Assembly (NCBI GenBank): GCA_903921455.1
Contig: CAIXPZ010000013.1
Location: 1-64,000 of the forward strand
Source of the DNA: an uncultured Verrucomicrobia subdivision 3 bacterium
GTDB taxonomy: Bacteria > Verrucomicrobiota > Verrucomicrobiae > Limisphaerales > UBA11358
Direction: 5' to 3'
DNA: 64,000 nucleotides
The notes under the pieces are model-generated. The model worked only from the letters and a program-made list of their open reading frames with translations. It was not told where the DNA came from and ran no database searches. Position numbers and translations under genes: made by a program. How positions within the stretch are numbered: position 1 is the first letter of the stretch; each line of letters begins with the position of its first letter. Shown here piece after piece: positions 25,055 through 34,244 of this stretch.

Positions 25055-26776
25055 ATGAAAGTTTCTGATTACATCGCCAATTTCTTGGAACGCAAAGGCG
25101 TCACCTGTGTCTTTGAATTGTCCGGCGGCATGATTGCGCACCTGCTGGATTCCTTCGGGTCGCTGAAAAAAATTCGAGTGGTCAGCATGCATCACGAGCA
25201 AGGCGCCGCCTTTGCCGCCGAGGCCTATGGCCGCATGACCGGCGTGCCCGGCGTGGCGCTCGCCACCAGCGGCCCCGGCGCCACCAACCTTCTGACCGGC
25301 GTCGGTAGCTGCCACTTCGATTCGTCGCCGGCGGTTTTTATTACCGGCCAGGTGAACCGGCACGAACAAAAAGGCGACCGGCCCATCCGGCAGCTTGGGT
25401 TTCAAGAGACGGACATCGTCAGCATGGTCGGGCCGATCACCAAGGCAGCGTGGAAAATTCGAACGCCGGAAGAAATTCCCGCGCTTTTTGAAAAAGCTTT
25501 TACCGTGGCCACGGGCGGACGTCCCGGGCCGGTGCTGCTGGATGTGCCGATGGATGTTCAGCGGGCTGATATTCCGGATGCTCCGCCAACCCCGCTCGCC
25601 CCGCTGTCCGCCCCCGCGCCCGACGAATCGTTCTGGCAGCGTTTGGGCGAACAGCTGCGGCAAGCCCGCCGCCCGTTGATCCTGGTCGGCGGCGGCATCC
25701 GTTCCGGTCGGGCCGCTGAACAGCTACGCGACTTTGCCACCCGCTCGGGCGTGCCCGTGGTGCATTCCCTCATGGGCGTGGATGTGCTGCCCTACGCCCA
25801 TCCCTTGCGCGTGGGCATGATCGGCAGCTATGGCAACCGCTGGGCCAATTGGGCCATTGGCACTTCGGATTTTCTGCTGGTGCTGGGCAGCCGGCTGGAC
25901 GTGCGGCAAACCGGTTCGGAGACCGAGTCGTTCAAGGGCGGCCGGGTCATATTCCACGTGGATTGCGATGCCGGTGAAATCAATAACCGGATCAGCGGCT
26001 GCGACTCCGCCGTCAGTCAGCTGTCAGATTTTCTGGCGGCCGCCATCAAAAAACTACCGTCTTTCAACCTGGTGGATCGGGCGGACTGGCGGTCGCAAAT
26101 CGCCGCCCGGCGCCAGGAATGGCCGGATGGGCGCGAAAGCACCGGATTCACCGGCTTGAATCCGAATGAATTCATGCACGCGCTATCCCAGGCTTCCGCC
26201 CAGGCGTGTGCGTATGTGGTGGATGTCGGCCAGCACCAGATGTGGGCCGCGCAGTCGCTGGAGTTGACCGGGCCGCAGCGCTTTCTTACCTCCGGCGGCA
26301 TGGGATCCATGGGCTTTGCCCTGCCGGCGGCGGTTGGCGCGGCGTTTGCCCGCCCCGGGGAACCGGTCGTGGTCATTGCGGGTGATGGCGCATTCCAATG
26401 CAACATTCAGGAATTGCAGACCGTGACGCGAAACCATTTGCCACTTAAGATTATCATCATCAACAATCACAGCCTCGGCATGGTCCGGCAGTTCCAGGAA
26501 AGCTATTTTGAGTCCCGCTTTCAATCCACCGTGTGGGGTTACTCGGCGCCGGATTTTGTTAAGGTGGCGGAAGCCTACGGCATCCCGGCGCGGCGGGTCA
26601 GCCAGCCGGCGGATGTCGCGGCGGCTTTGAGCTGGTTATGGGCGGATCCCCGGGCGCCGATGTTATTGGAAGTGGATATCGCCACCACAGCAAACGTGTA
26701 TCCCAAAATGGCCTTTGGCCGGCCCATCACCGAAATGGAACCGTTTTTCCAGCCCAAGGAAATGGAAGGAACTTAA
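25055..26776 (+). CDS. Thiamine-diphosphate enzyme, acetolactate-synthase-like (candidate YerE)
   Basis: 573 residues with the three-domain layout of the acetohydroxyacid synthase family. Catalytic Glu48 in SMHHEQGAAF, the ATSGPGATN motif, and the TPP/Mg site GDG at 443-445 followed by IIIINN. In yersiniose A synthesis the homologue YerE moves an activated acetaldehyde from pyruvate onto C4 of CDP-3,6-dideoxy-4-hexulose. Being directly behind rfbF-rfbG-rfbH and an SDR gene strongly suggests the same branch-forming role. A biosynthetic acetolactate synthase is the alternative, but no ilvN small subunit or ilvC lies beside it. Confidence 0.85.
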   Translation: MKVSDYIANFLERKGVTCVFELSGGMIAHLLDSFGSLKKIRVVSMHHEQGAAFAAEAYGRMTGVPGVALATSGPGATNLLTGVGSCHFDSSPAVFITGQVNRHEQKGDRPIRQLGFQETDIVSMVGPITKAAWKIRTPEEIPALFEKAFTVATGGRPGPVLLDVPMDVQRADIPDAPPTPLAPLSAPAPDESFWQRLGEQLRQARRPLILVGGGIRSGRAAEQLRDFATRSGVPVVHSLMGVDVLPYAHPLRVGMIGSYGNRWANWAIGTSDFLLVLGSRLDVRQTGSETESFKGGRVIFHVDCDAGEINNRISGCDSAVSQLSDFLAAAIKKLPSFNLVDRADWRSQIAARRQEWPDGRESTGFTGLNPNEFMHALSQASAQACAYVVDVGQHQMWAAQSLELTGPQRFLTSGGMGSMGFALPAAVGAAFARPGEPVVVIAGDGAFQCNIQELQTVTRNHLPLKIIIINNHSLGMVRQFQESYFESRFQSTVWGYSAPDFVKVAEAYGIPARRVSQPADVAAALSWLWADPRAPMLLEVDIATTANVYPKMAFGRPITEMEPFFQPKEMEGT

Positions 26777-26785
26777 AGACGCACG

Positions 26786-26815
26786 TTACCATGAAGCGCA
26801 TGAGGCACATGGAGG
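26786..26815 (+). repeat. Repeat R2 fragment
   Basis: ACCATGAAGCGCATGAGGC followed by ACATGGAGG: a single arm of the CCATGAAG family between the TPP enzyme and the LamG gene; no complementary arm seen. Confidence 0.5.
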
Positions 26816-26906
26816 TGACCAGCCGGTCTGCGCAGATGTTCGCCCAAGGGGCGCCCGAACAAAATTACTTCTCGACGGTCACGAGCGACCTCGATAAGTT
26901 CATCCA

Positions 26907-27932
26907 ATGAAATCAGGCGCCACCATTAGTGCAGTTTTCCTAGGGCTATTGGCTTTGAGGGTTTATTCCCAGCCCGTTACAGCGACGGTGGCCACCAATA
27001 CCACCGCCGTCCGTCTGACCATTGAATTGCGCGACGGCTCGCGCGTGGTCGGGGACGCATTGGATCAAACCTGGCCGTTCCATTCTGACTTGCTCGGCAA
27101 TTTGCAGCTGGCCGTGCCGGCGCTGCGCACGCTGGACTGTGTCAAAACCAATGCGGCGACGCTGACGACGGTGAGTGGGGACGAATTGGCCGTCACGTTC
27201 ACCTGTCCGGAGCTGAAGGTGAAAACGGGTTTCGGGCCCGTGGCCTTGCCGGTGGCTTCCATCCGGCGCCTCTCGGTAACTGCGGCGCGTTTTGCCGGGA
27301 GGCCGACCGACGGCTTGGTGGCCCTGTGGTCGGCGGAAGGCAATGCCGATGACCGCGTGGGCCAGCGTCCCGGCCAGCTTATAAATCAAGCCGGCTTCGC
27401 GCCCGGCCAGATCGGCCAGGCCTTTGTTTTTCACACCCTCGGCGACGGTGTGACCGCCCCCGCCACGGATTTGCCCGCTGGCACCAGCGACCGGACGCTC
27501 GCTTGCTGGGTGTATATTGAAGCGTATGTCCCTGACGAAACCTTTATTGCTGGTTACGGAAATACGGGTGTGGATGGTCAATTCTATGATCTCGCCGTCC
27601 TGCCGGATCATCGGGTGGTATTCTCTCAGTGGGGTGAAACCGTGGCTGGCCCCGTCCTGGATACGGGGCGGTGGTATCATCTGGCAGTGACGAGTATCGG
27701 CCATACTTCTGTAAAGCTCTACGTGGATGGCGTGAATGTAGCCAAAGGAGCTTTGGACTTTGACACGCCAACGGGCGGCCGGTTTTATATCGGTTCGCTT
27801 CAGGCTTCCTTTGTCGTCCGGCAATTCATCGGCCTGATTGACGAGGTGGCCGTCTATAACCGGGCGCTGGCCGACGACGAGATTCAGGCCCTCTATGCCG
27901 GTGGCGTTTCCGCGCCGGTATCGGCCCATTGA
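26907..27932 (+). CDS. Secreted LamG/concanavalin-A-like domain protein
   Basis: 341 residues with a signal peptide (SAVFLGLLALRVYSQP). Residues of about 25-135 form an unrecognised beta-rich region; about 140-335 is a LamG-like jellyroll: LVALWSAEGNADD, GDGVTAP, TLACWVYIE, GRWYHLAVT, VKLYVDGV, FYIGS and the closing FIGLIDEVAVYNRAL..DEI. Such domains bind carbohydrate or mediate adhesion in many secreted Verrucomicrobiota proteins. Its presence inside the sugar locus may mean a role at the cell surface, or it may be a passenger between repeats. Confidence 0.85.
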   Translation: MKSGATISAVFLGLLALRVYSQPVTATVATNTTAVRLTIELRDGSRVVGDALDQTWPFHSDLLGNLQLAVPALRTLDCVKTNAATLTTVSGDELAVTFTCPELKVKTGFGPVALPVASIRRLSVTAARFAGRPTDGLVALWSAEGNADDRVGQRPGQLINQAGFAPGQIGQAFVFHTLGDGVTAPATDLPAGTSDRTLACWVYIEAYVPDETFIAGYGNTGVDGQFYDLAVLPDHRVVFSQWGETVAGPVLDTGRWYHLAVTSIGHTSVKLYVDGVNVAKGALDFDTPTGGRFYIGSLQASFVVRQFIGLIDEVAVYNRALADDEIQALYAGGVSAPVSAH

Positions 27933-27963
27933 AATCCCGCCGCGCGGGTTGAATGGCTCCGGG

Positions 27964-27990
27964 ATACCATAAAGCGCATGAAGGGCATGC
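27964..27990 (+). repeat. Repeat R2 fragment
   Basis: ATACCATAAAGCGCATGAAG followed by GGCATGC; one arm of the CCATGAAG family, adjoining an R1 copy. Confidence 0.45.
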
Positions 27991-28035
27991 CGGGAGCGCC
28001 GGCTCCGCAGTGGCACCCGCGTTCCGGTCTCAAGC

Positions 28036-28394
28036 CTTTGGTCTCACTGAAAACTTGAAACTGTCTTCGTTTCAAATCGCCAATCGTAAATCGTAAATTC
28101 GCCGATCTGTGTTTTATCTGTGTGCATCTGTGGCCAAAATCAGACATCAGCCGTTGAAACCGCGAAATACGCGAAATACGCAAAATAACTTTTGGTGCTG
28201 AGTCTTCCAGTTCGGCCCTGCTGATTTTGCGTGGTCTACGTGGTTCGCGGTTCGAATTTCCGGTCTCACTGAACACTGAAAACTTGAAACCACCATTCCT
28301 TGAAATCGGCAATCGGCAATTGAAAATGCGTGATCCGTGTTCATCCGTGTCCATCCGTGGTTAAGATTCCCGCTTGCTGAAAACTTGAAACTGA
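28036..28394 (-). repeat. Dispersed repeat R1, inverted copy
   Basis: Read on the minus strand it gives the same text as 36946-37460 and 37996-38499: CCACGGATG...ACACGGATCACGC, TTCAAGGAATGGT, CAGTGTTCAGTGAGAC, CCGCGAACCACG, AAATCAGCAGGGCCGAACTG, GAAGACTCAGCACCAAAAGT, CGGTTTCAACGGCTGATGTC and GGCCACAGATGCACACAGAT. The unit CTGAAAACTTGAAAC occurs three times in it. It fills most of the 555-bp gap before the GtrB-like gene. Confidence 0.85.
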
Positions 28395-28487
28395 CCACTG
28401 CCTTTGCTTGTTCCGGTTTGCGCATGGTTGCAATCCGGCGGAAGGGGTTCTACAATTTTGCCCCAAGCCGGCCGAGGTTCCGGCGCT

Positions 28488-29429
28488 ATGAAAACCATCA
28501 GCATTGTTACCCCGTGTTTTAACGAGGAGGAAAACGTCCGCGATCTGGCGGCGCGCGTGGCCGGGATTTTTGCCGGGCTGCCCCAATACCAGTATGAGCA
28601 CATCTTTATTGATAATGCCTCCACGGACCGGACGGTGGCCATCCTCAAGGAGATTGCCGCCGGGGACCGGCGCGTGAAGATCATTGTGAATGCGCGTAAT
28701 TTCGGCCATATCCGCTCGCCCTTCTACGGCCTACTGCAGGCCGGCGGCGACGCGGTCATACTGATGGTCGCTGATTTTCAAGATCCGCCGGAACTGATCC
28801 TGGAATTTCTGCGGCAGTGGGAGGCCGGGTTCAAGATTGTGGTTGGCATCAAGCAGGGCAGTGAGGAGGCCAAGCCCATGTTCGCTATTCGCCGCCTTTA
28901 TTATACCCTGATCAGCCGGCTGGCGGAGGTGGAGCTGCTCAAAGATTTCACCGGGTTTGGCCTGTATGACCGGCGGGTGTTGGAGATTCTGCGCGGCATG
29001 CCGGATCCATATCCTTACTTTCGCGGCCTGATCTGCGATATTGGCTTCGCGAAGGCGCGCGTTGAATTCCATCAGCCGGTGCGCAAGCGCGGGGTCACCA
29101 AGAATAATTTCTACACCCTCTATGACATGGCGATGCTGGGCATGACCAACCACTCCAAGGTGCCCTTGCGCCTAGCCACCATGATGGGCTTTGCGATGTC
29201 CCTGCTCAGCCTGTTTTTGGGCCTGGGCTATCTGGTGTATAAGCTGGTGTTTTGGGAGCGTTTTTCGGTGGGGGTCGCCCCGCTGGTCATCGGGCTGTTT
29301 TTTATCGGCTCGGTCCAGCTGTTTTTTCTGGGGATCGTCGGGGAATATGTCGGCTCGATCTGCACGCAGGTGCTCCGCCGCCCGCTGGTCGTCGAGCAAG
29401 AGCGCGTTAACTTCGCCCCCCCAACTTAA
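28488..29429 (+). CDS. GtrB/DPM-type family 2 glycosyltransferase
   Basis: 313 residues from ATG at 28488 (MKTISIVTPCFNEEENV); the frame is open upstream only through repeat sequence. GT2 motifs: FIDNASTDRT, ADFQDPPEL (metal site variant) and NFYTLYDMAMLG before two C-terminal helices (MMGFAMSLLSLFLGLGYLVY; GVAPLVIGLFFIGSVQLFFLG) and GEYVGSI. This is the layout of polyprenyl-phosphate glucosyl transferases such as GtrB. Likely makes a polyprenyl-linked sugar for later transfer. Lacks a neighbouring gtrA here. Confidence 0.9.
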   Translation: MKTISIVTPCFNEEENVRDLAARVAGIFAGLPQYQYEHIFIDNASTDRTVAILKEIAAGDRRVKIIVNARNFGHIRSPFYGLLQAGGDAVILMVADFQDPPELILEFLRQWEAGFKIVVGIKQGSEEAKPMFAIRRLYYTLISRLAEVELLKDFTGFGLYDRRVLEILRGMPDPYPYFRGLICDIGFAKARVEFHQPVRKRGVTKNNFYTLYDMAMLGMTNHSKVPLRLATMMGFAMSLLSLFLGLGYLVYKLVFWERFSVGVAPLVIGLFFIGSVQLFFLGIVGEYVGSICTQVLRRPLVVEQERVNFAPPT

Positions 29430-29553
29430 CCATGAAGCACAGGGAGCACATGAAGCCGTTGAACCGCGCCCGACTAGAATTTCATTTCACCTTTCAGATT
29501 TCGGGGTTCAGGGTTCCGATTTTTTCTTCATGCCCTTCCTGCCCTTCATGGTA
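29428..29553. repeat. Repeat R2: inverted CCATGAAG element
   Basis: Left arm ACCATGAAGCACAGGGAGC with ACATGAAG; right arm CTTCATGCCCTTCCTGCCC plus TTCATGGTAAA at the end. Same hairpin-forming design as the two elements flanking the GxxExxY gene, but with no gene between copies. Confidence 0.7.
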
Positions 29554-29657
29554 AATCCCGAATCCGGCGGGGAACTTTGCCGTCCGCCCGCGTTTAAAAT
29601 AGTTAAACCAGACTACATGCCCGTCATGTCCTACAGGGTGAACCCACCTCCGCAGTG

Positions 29658-31079
29658 ATGATTAAACGCCTCCATCAATTCCGGCGCTGGGCGGGGGTGG
29701 ACCGTGCGGTGTTTTTTTCCAACGCCGCCCAGATGACGCGGCTGGTCACCGGGCCCATCACGATGCTGCTGGTGCTCCGCTATCTGACGCCGGAAATTCA
29801 GGGCTATTTCTATGCCTTCTCCGGGGTGGTGGCCACGCAGATTTTTTTGGAGATGGGGTTTTCCCAAAACATCCTCCAGTTCGCCTCGCATGAGTTTGCC
29901 AAGCTCCACTTCACCCCGGCGCAAACCCTAGCCGGCGATCCGGTGGCCAGGTCCCGGTTCATCTCCCTTGGCCGCCTGGCATTTGTCTACTATGCGGTCG
30001 CCGCCTTGATCTTCTTTTTTGCGGTCGGCCTCGGGGGGCACATTTTTTTCACGATCTCGGGCCAGCATGGCGTGCATTGGCAGGGGGCCTGGTGGATCAT
30101 TTCCGTGGCGGTGGCCTTGTCTTTGGCGGTCAATCCGGCCTGGGCTTTGCTGGATGGCTGCAATCAGGTGGCCGTGGTGGCCAAGTTCCGGTTCTGCTCG
30201 GCCCTGGCCAGTTTTGCCGTGAATGCGCTGGCGCTCATCGCGGGGGCGGGTATTTATGCCTCCGCCATCGGCGTGGTCTTTGGGCTGTTGCTTTCCGTGA
30301 GCTATTTTGGCCTGCGCTGGCGGGCATTTTTTGCCCAGTTGCGGGAGCGTCCCCGGCATGGCGAGGTGTCGTGGAAGCACGAAATCTGGCCGTTCCAATG
30401 GCGCATCGCGGTGAGTTGGATGTCCGGCTATTTCATTTTTGACATCATCAACCCCATCGCCTTCTATTTTTGCGGCCCGGTGGCGGCCGGCCGCCTGGGT
30501 ATGAGCAATCAATTGGTCCGCATGATTTTCAATGTCGCCATGACCTGGCTTTACACCAAGTCGCCCCGGTTCGGCATGCTGGTGGCCGCCCGCTCCTGGC
30601 GGGAACTGGATGGGCTCTGGCGACGCAGCACCCTCCAGTCCTTTGTGTTTTGTCTGCTGGGGCTGAGCGCATTTCTGACGGCGGTTCCATTCATCGGTCA
30701 GTTCCTGCCCCGGGTCCCAGCCCGGCTGGCCCCGTTCGGGGTCAATGCCTGGCTGGCGGGAGCCATGCTGGTTCAAGTCGTGATCTCCGCGATGGCCATG
30801 GAATTGCGGGCGCACAAGCGCGAGCCTTACATGTGGCTCTCCGTGTTGAATGCCGTGCTCAGCGTGACCTTCATTCTGCCGCTCGTCCGGGTTTGGGGCA
30901 TTCTTGGCGAGGCCATGGGATTTGCCTTGGCCATCTGGGTGCTCTTGCTGCCGGCGTATCAAGTGTTTCGGGTAAAGCGGCACGAATTTCGCCGGGAAGC
31001 CGAGCAAGCGCACGCATCGGCCAGCCCCACAATCGAAACCGTCCCGGAGCCGGCCGGTTTCCCCGGCCTGGAACCGTGA
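29658..31079 (+). CDS. Wzx-like polysaccharide flippase
   Basis: 473 residues from ATG at 29658 (a GTG immediately precedes it). About twelve hydrophobic helices with a typical N-terminal MATE/Wzx pattern (SNAAQMTRLVTGPITMLLVLRYLTPEIQGYFY). A basic C-terminal tail (VKRHEFRREAEQ). Family members flip lipid-linked oligosaccharides to the periplasmic face. Assignment rests on topology and locus; sequence conservation in this family is low. Confidence 0.75.
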   Translation: MIKRLHQFRRWAGVDRAVFFSNAAQMTRLVTGPITMLLVLRYLTPEIQGYFYAFSGVVATQIFLEMGFSQNILQFASHEFAKLHFTPAQTLAGDPVARSRFISLGRLAFVYYAVAALIFFFAVGLGGHIFFTISGQHGVHWQGAWWIISVAVALSLAVNPAWALLDGCNQVAVVAKFRFCSALASFAVNALALIAGAGIYASAIGVVFGLLLSVSYFGLRWRAFFAQLRERPRHGEVSWKHEIWPFQWRIAVSWMSGYFIFDIINPIAFYFCGPVAAGRLGMSNQLVRMIFNVAMTWLYTKSPRFGMLVAARSWRELDGLWRRSTLQSFVFCLLGLSAFLTAVPFIGQFLPRVPARLAPFGVNAWLAGAMLVQVVISAMAMELRAHKREPYMWLSVLNAVLSVTFILPLVRVWGILGEAMGFALAIWVLLLPAYQVFRVKRHEFRREAEQAHASASPTIETVPEPAGFPGLEP

Positions 31080-31099
31080 GACGGCCCCCCGTTGATCCA

Positions 31100-31130
31100 C
31101 CATGAAGTCCATGGAGCGCAGGAAGCAGGG
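31100..31130 (+). repeat. Repeat R2/R3 fragment
   Basis: CACCATGAAGTCCATGGAGC then GCAGGAAGCAGGG; it joins the CCATGAAG unit to the GCAGGAAGGGAGAG unit that begins repeat R3. Confidence 0.4.
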
Positions 31131-31256
31131 AAAAGAGACCCATCCACGGCCAGAAAGTTTTGCGATTTCTACCTGCCTACATGGGGGCACCGTTTGATTT
31201 CGGGTTGAATCCGCGAGCCGGTGACGTATGCTGCTCGCCGCCATTCCGCCATTTGC

Positions 31257-32297
31257 GTGCAACCTGATCCCGCCATCCTGACCATTGCGATCCCGACGTA
31301 TAATCGCGCCGCCAAACTTGAGGCGCAGTTGGCTCGATTGGTGCCCCAATTGACCCCGGAAGTCCGGCTGTGCGTCTATGACAATGCCAGCCCGGACCAC
31401 ACCCGGGAAGTCGTGGCTAAATACCCAGGTATTTTCTATTACCGGGCCGCCACTAATTGCGGCGCGGGGCGAAATTTTTTCCGCGGTTTTGAGGAGTGTG
31501 CGACGGAATGGCTTTGGGTTTTGAGTGATGATGACTTGGTCACCACCTCTGCGGTGGTGGATTTGTTGGGAAGCTTGCGTCAGGAAACTTGCGATTTTGT
31601 TCATATCTGGTCGTGGATGAGCCCCTACGAGCGTGACACTGTTGTGTCTGACCTGCCATCGCTTTTCCAACACGCGAATATGCGCAGTCTGACCTGGATT
31701 ACGGCGGGCATCTATCGGATAAGCGCTTTCCGTCCCCTGTTCCGGCTTTACAATGAGGGGATTTCCACCTGGGGGCCGCATTTGATTATGATTCTTTCCT
31801 TGATTGAATCAGGGAAGGGCCGGGCACATTTAACCCCAATCAGACTGACGATTATTACGACGACGCCAGGCACTTGGTCAACCTTGGATGGTCTTTTGCG
31901 CCTCAGCCATGTCCCGGAATACCTGGTGCGTCCCGCTCATCAACAGCTCGTTGCAGAAAGCATATTCATTGAGTTTTTCAATGATTACATGTTGATGGGC
32001 TTGCGCGAATCGGCCGGGAGCCAGGAAATCCAAAGATGGCAGCGGGTTTACGCGCAGGCGCGCAATAATTTAAAAACATATCAGGCGCGAGGAATCTGGC
32101 ACCATGTGGCCCGAAACTGGTATCGAACGGGGCAGAGGAGATTATCCCTCCGCATGGCTCAACAAGCTTGCATGATCAGGCTGTTAAATTGGTGCCCGGT
32201 CGGATTATTCCATGTTTTGGTCAGACTCTTGCCCTTGGATAACCACCTAAAGGATGAATACTACGGTAAGCGCAATGAATATGTGCCAAGTGCTTAA
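31257..32297 (+). CDS. Family 2 glycosyltransferase
   Basis: 346 residues from the GTG at 31257 (VQPDPAILTIAIPTYNR), chosen because GT2 proteins begin shortly before this strand; GTG at 31221 is an alternative. GT2 motifs: AIPTYNRAAKLE, CVYDNASPDHT and the metal site LSDDDLVT. The C-terminal part has no membrane helix pair, so this is a cytosolic or peripheral enzyme. Codon use is more A+T rich than most of the block, which may mark separate acquisition. Sugar specificity unknown. Confidence 0.85.
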   Translation: MQPDPAILTIAIPTYNRAAKLEAQLARLVPQLTPEVRLCVYDNASPDHTREVVAKYPGIFYYRAATNCGAGRNFFRGFEECATEWLWVLSDDDLVTTSAVVDLLGSLRQETCDFVHIWSWMSPYERDTVVSDLPSLFQHANMRSLTWITAGIYRISAFRPLFRLYNEGISTWGPHLIMILSLIESGKGRAHLTPIRLTIITTTPGTWSTLDGLLRLSHVPEYLVRPAHQQLVAESIFIEFFNDYMLMGLRESAGSQEIQRWQRVYAQARNNLKTYQARGIWHHVARNWYRTGQRRLSLRMAQQACMIRLLNWCPVGLFHVLVRLLPLDNHLKDEYYGKRNEYVPSA

Positions 32298-32375
32298 GCT
32301 TACCCGCCGGCTGGACGGTTCAAAGTGATTACCGATTGAAACTCACCAACCGCCCGCCAATGATTTTTCATTCAA

Positions 32376-34244
32376 ATGGATTTTACCTCGCTTAAAAAAC
32401 TTCTGCTCAATAATTCCCAGGAGTTCTGGGGTTTGCTGGTGACCCTCACCCGGCAGGCGCGTGATTTTGAGGAACTATTCATGCTTTCTTCGCTGCGCAA
32501 GAAAGCCCTTGCCCGCCAACTAACCGGAAGCCGCCCAGTTTCTGAAAAAATCCGGCTCGCGATTGTCGGCGGCTACAGTCTTTATCCGTTGCACGAACTG
32601 CTCGAACATCTGTGCGAAACGCAGGGCACGCCCCTCGAGCTCTGGCTCGGCGACTTCGATAATTATATTTCCGAAATCATGGACGAGGGCAGCGGGCTGT
32701 ATGCCTTTGCGCCGCAAGTCGTGCTGCTGCTACCGTCGGAGCATCGCTGCAAATTTACCGGCCAGCTCACTGATCCGCGCGCGGCCCAACAGGCCGAAGC
32801 GCGCCAAGTGGTGGATTCCATTCTGGAACTGGCGCGGCAGGTGAATGAAAAAACACGCGCGGAAATCATCGTCGCCAATTTCATGCTGCCCGCGCGGCAC
32901 GATCTCGGGGCGTTTCGCGCCCGCACGCTCGGCGCCGATTACACCTTCCGCAAATGGGTGAACCTTGAACTCGGACTGAACGCACCGTCGTATGTGCACC
33001 TCTGCGATCTGGAATTTATGGCGAACCGGCTGGGCGGCCTGGCGGCGCGCGACGCCCGTTCGTGGTTTGAAACGAAGCAGCCCGGCTCGCCCGCGCTGCT
33101 GGTCGAGTGCGCGCGCGAGGCGGCGCAGTTGATCGCCGGCTTGAAACGCGCGCCGAAAAAAGTGCTCGTGCTGGATCTCGACAACACGCTCTGGGGCGGC
33201 GTGGTGGCGGACGACGGCTTGGAAGGCATCGAACTCGGCGACACCTCGCCGCGCGGCGAGGCGTTCAAGGCGTTTCAAAAATACATCGTCTCACTCAAGC
33301 AGCGCGGCGTGCTGCTCGCGGTGTGCAGCAAGAACGATCTCGCCCGCGCGCAGGAACCGTTTGAAAAACATCCGGAAATGGTTCTGCGCCTGGACGACAT
33401 CGTTTCGTTCAAGGCGAACTGGGAACCGAAGTCGGAGAACATCCGCGCGATGGCCCCGGAACTGAATCTCGGGCTCGACAGTTTTGTTTTTGTGGACGAC
33501 AACCCCGCGGAGATCGACATCGTCCGCCAGTTTACGCCGGAAGTGACGACGATTTTACTTGGACCGGATCCGGCAGAATACGTGGCGCAGCTGGCCGATT
33601 GCCGCCTGTTTGAGCCGCGCAACATCACCGCCGAGGACGCCGAGCGCACGCAGCAATACCGCTCCGATGCGCAGCGCCAGGCGCTGGAATCTTCCGTCAC
33701 GGATATGGATTCGTATCTCACGTCGCTGCAGATGGAAGCCATCATCAGCGAATTTGTGCCGGTAGATGTGCCGCGCCTTTCGCAACTCATCAACAAAAGC
33801 AACCAGTTCAACCTCACCACGCGGCGGCGCAGCGAGGCGGAAGTGCTGGCGGTGATGAACGATCCGAATTATGTGGGCTATTCCGTGCGGCTCAAAGACC
33901 GCTTCGGCGATCACGGCTTGATCTCCATCATCATCGGCGAAACAGCGGGCGACACGATGAAGATCGACACCTGGCTGATGAGCTGCCGCGTGTTGAAACG
34001 GCAGGTCGAGGAAGAAGTGTTGAACGAACTGGCGCGCCTCGCAAAAATAAAAAACTGCACCCGGCTGGAAGGAACATTTTTACCCACCCCGAAGAACGAG
34101 ATGGTGCGTGATTTTTACGGCCGGATGGGGTTTACTTTGACCGCCGAATCAGAAACCAAACGGGAATTTGAACTGCGGCTGGACGCGTTCCAGCCCATCC
34201 CGACAAAAATTAAAATGGTCCGCCGCGCCTATGAACCAAGCTGA
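32376..34244 (+). CDS. FkbH-like HAD-IIIC protein (glyceryl-ACP loader)
   Basis: 622 residues, typical FkbH length. An N-terminal SGNH-like helper region (IRLAIVGGYSLYPL, with LWLGDFDNYISEI) leads to the HAD core VLVLDLDNTLWGG with Asp267 and Asp269, then CSKND and FVDDNPAEID, and a C-terminal GNAT-like region (LINKSNQFNLTTRRRSE, GDHGLISIIIG, MSCRVLKRQVEE). Known role of FkbH-type proteins: take 1,3-bisphosphoglycerate and load a glyceryl group onto an acyl carrier protein. The ACP gene overlaps its 3' end by 14 bp, strongly supporting that partner. Confidence 0.92.
   Translation: MDFTSLKKLLLNNSQEFWGLLVTLTRQARDFEELFMLSSLRKKALARQLTGSRPVSEKIRLAIVGGYSLYPLHELLEHLCETQGTPLELWLGDFDNYISEIMDEGSGLYAFAPQVVLLLPSEHRCKFTGQLTDPRAAQQAEARQVVDSILELARQVNEKTRAEIIVANFMLPARHDLGAFRARTLGADYTFRKWVNLELGLNAPSYVHLCDLEFMANRLGGLAARDARSWFETKQPGSPALLVECAREAAQLIAGLKRAPKKVLVLDLDNTLWGGVVADDGLEGIELGDTSPRGEAFKAFQKYIVSLKQRGVLLAVCSKNDLARAQEPFEKHPEMVLRLDDIVSFKANWEPKSENIRAMAPELNLGLDSFVFVDDNPAEIDIVRQFTPEVTTILLGPDPAEYVAQLADCRLFEPRNITAEDAERTQQYRSDAQRQALESSVTDMDSYLTSLQMEAIISEFVPVDVPRLSQLINKSNQFNLTTRRRSEAEVLAVMNDPNYVGYSVRLKDRFGDHGLISIIIGETAGDTMKIDTWLMSCRVLKRQVEEEVLNELARLAKIKNCTRLEGTFLPTPKNEMVRDFYGRMGFTLTAESETKREFELRLDAFQPIPTKIKMVRRAYEPS

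Noticed and set aside
26907..27932. LamG protein as a polysaccharide lyase or hydrolase
   Set aside because: Only a generic jellyroll is visible and no catalytic residues of a known enzyme family can be pointed to.
22068..31130. CCATGAAG units as a CRISPR array
   Set aside because: Units are irregularly spaced, lie in separate gaps and have no constant-length spacers or cas genes.
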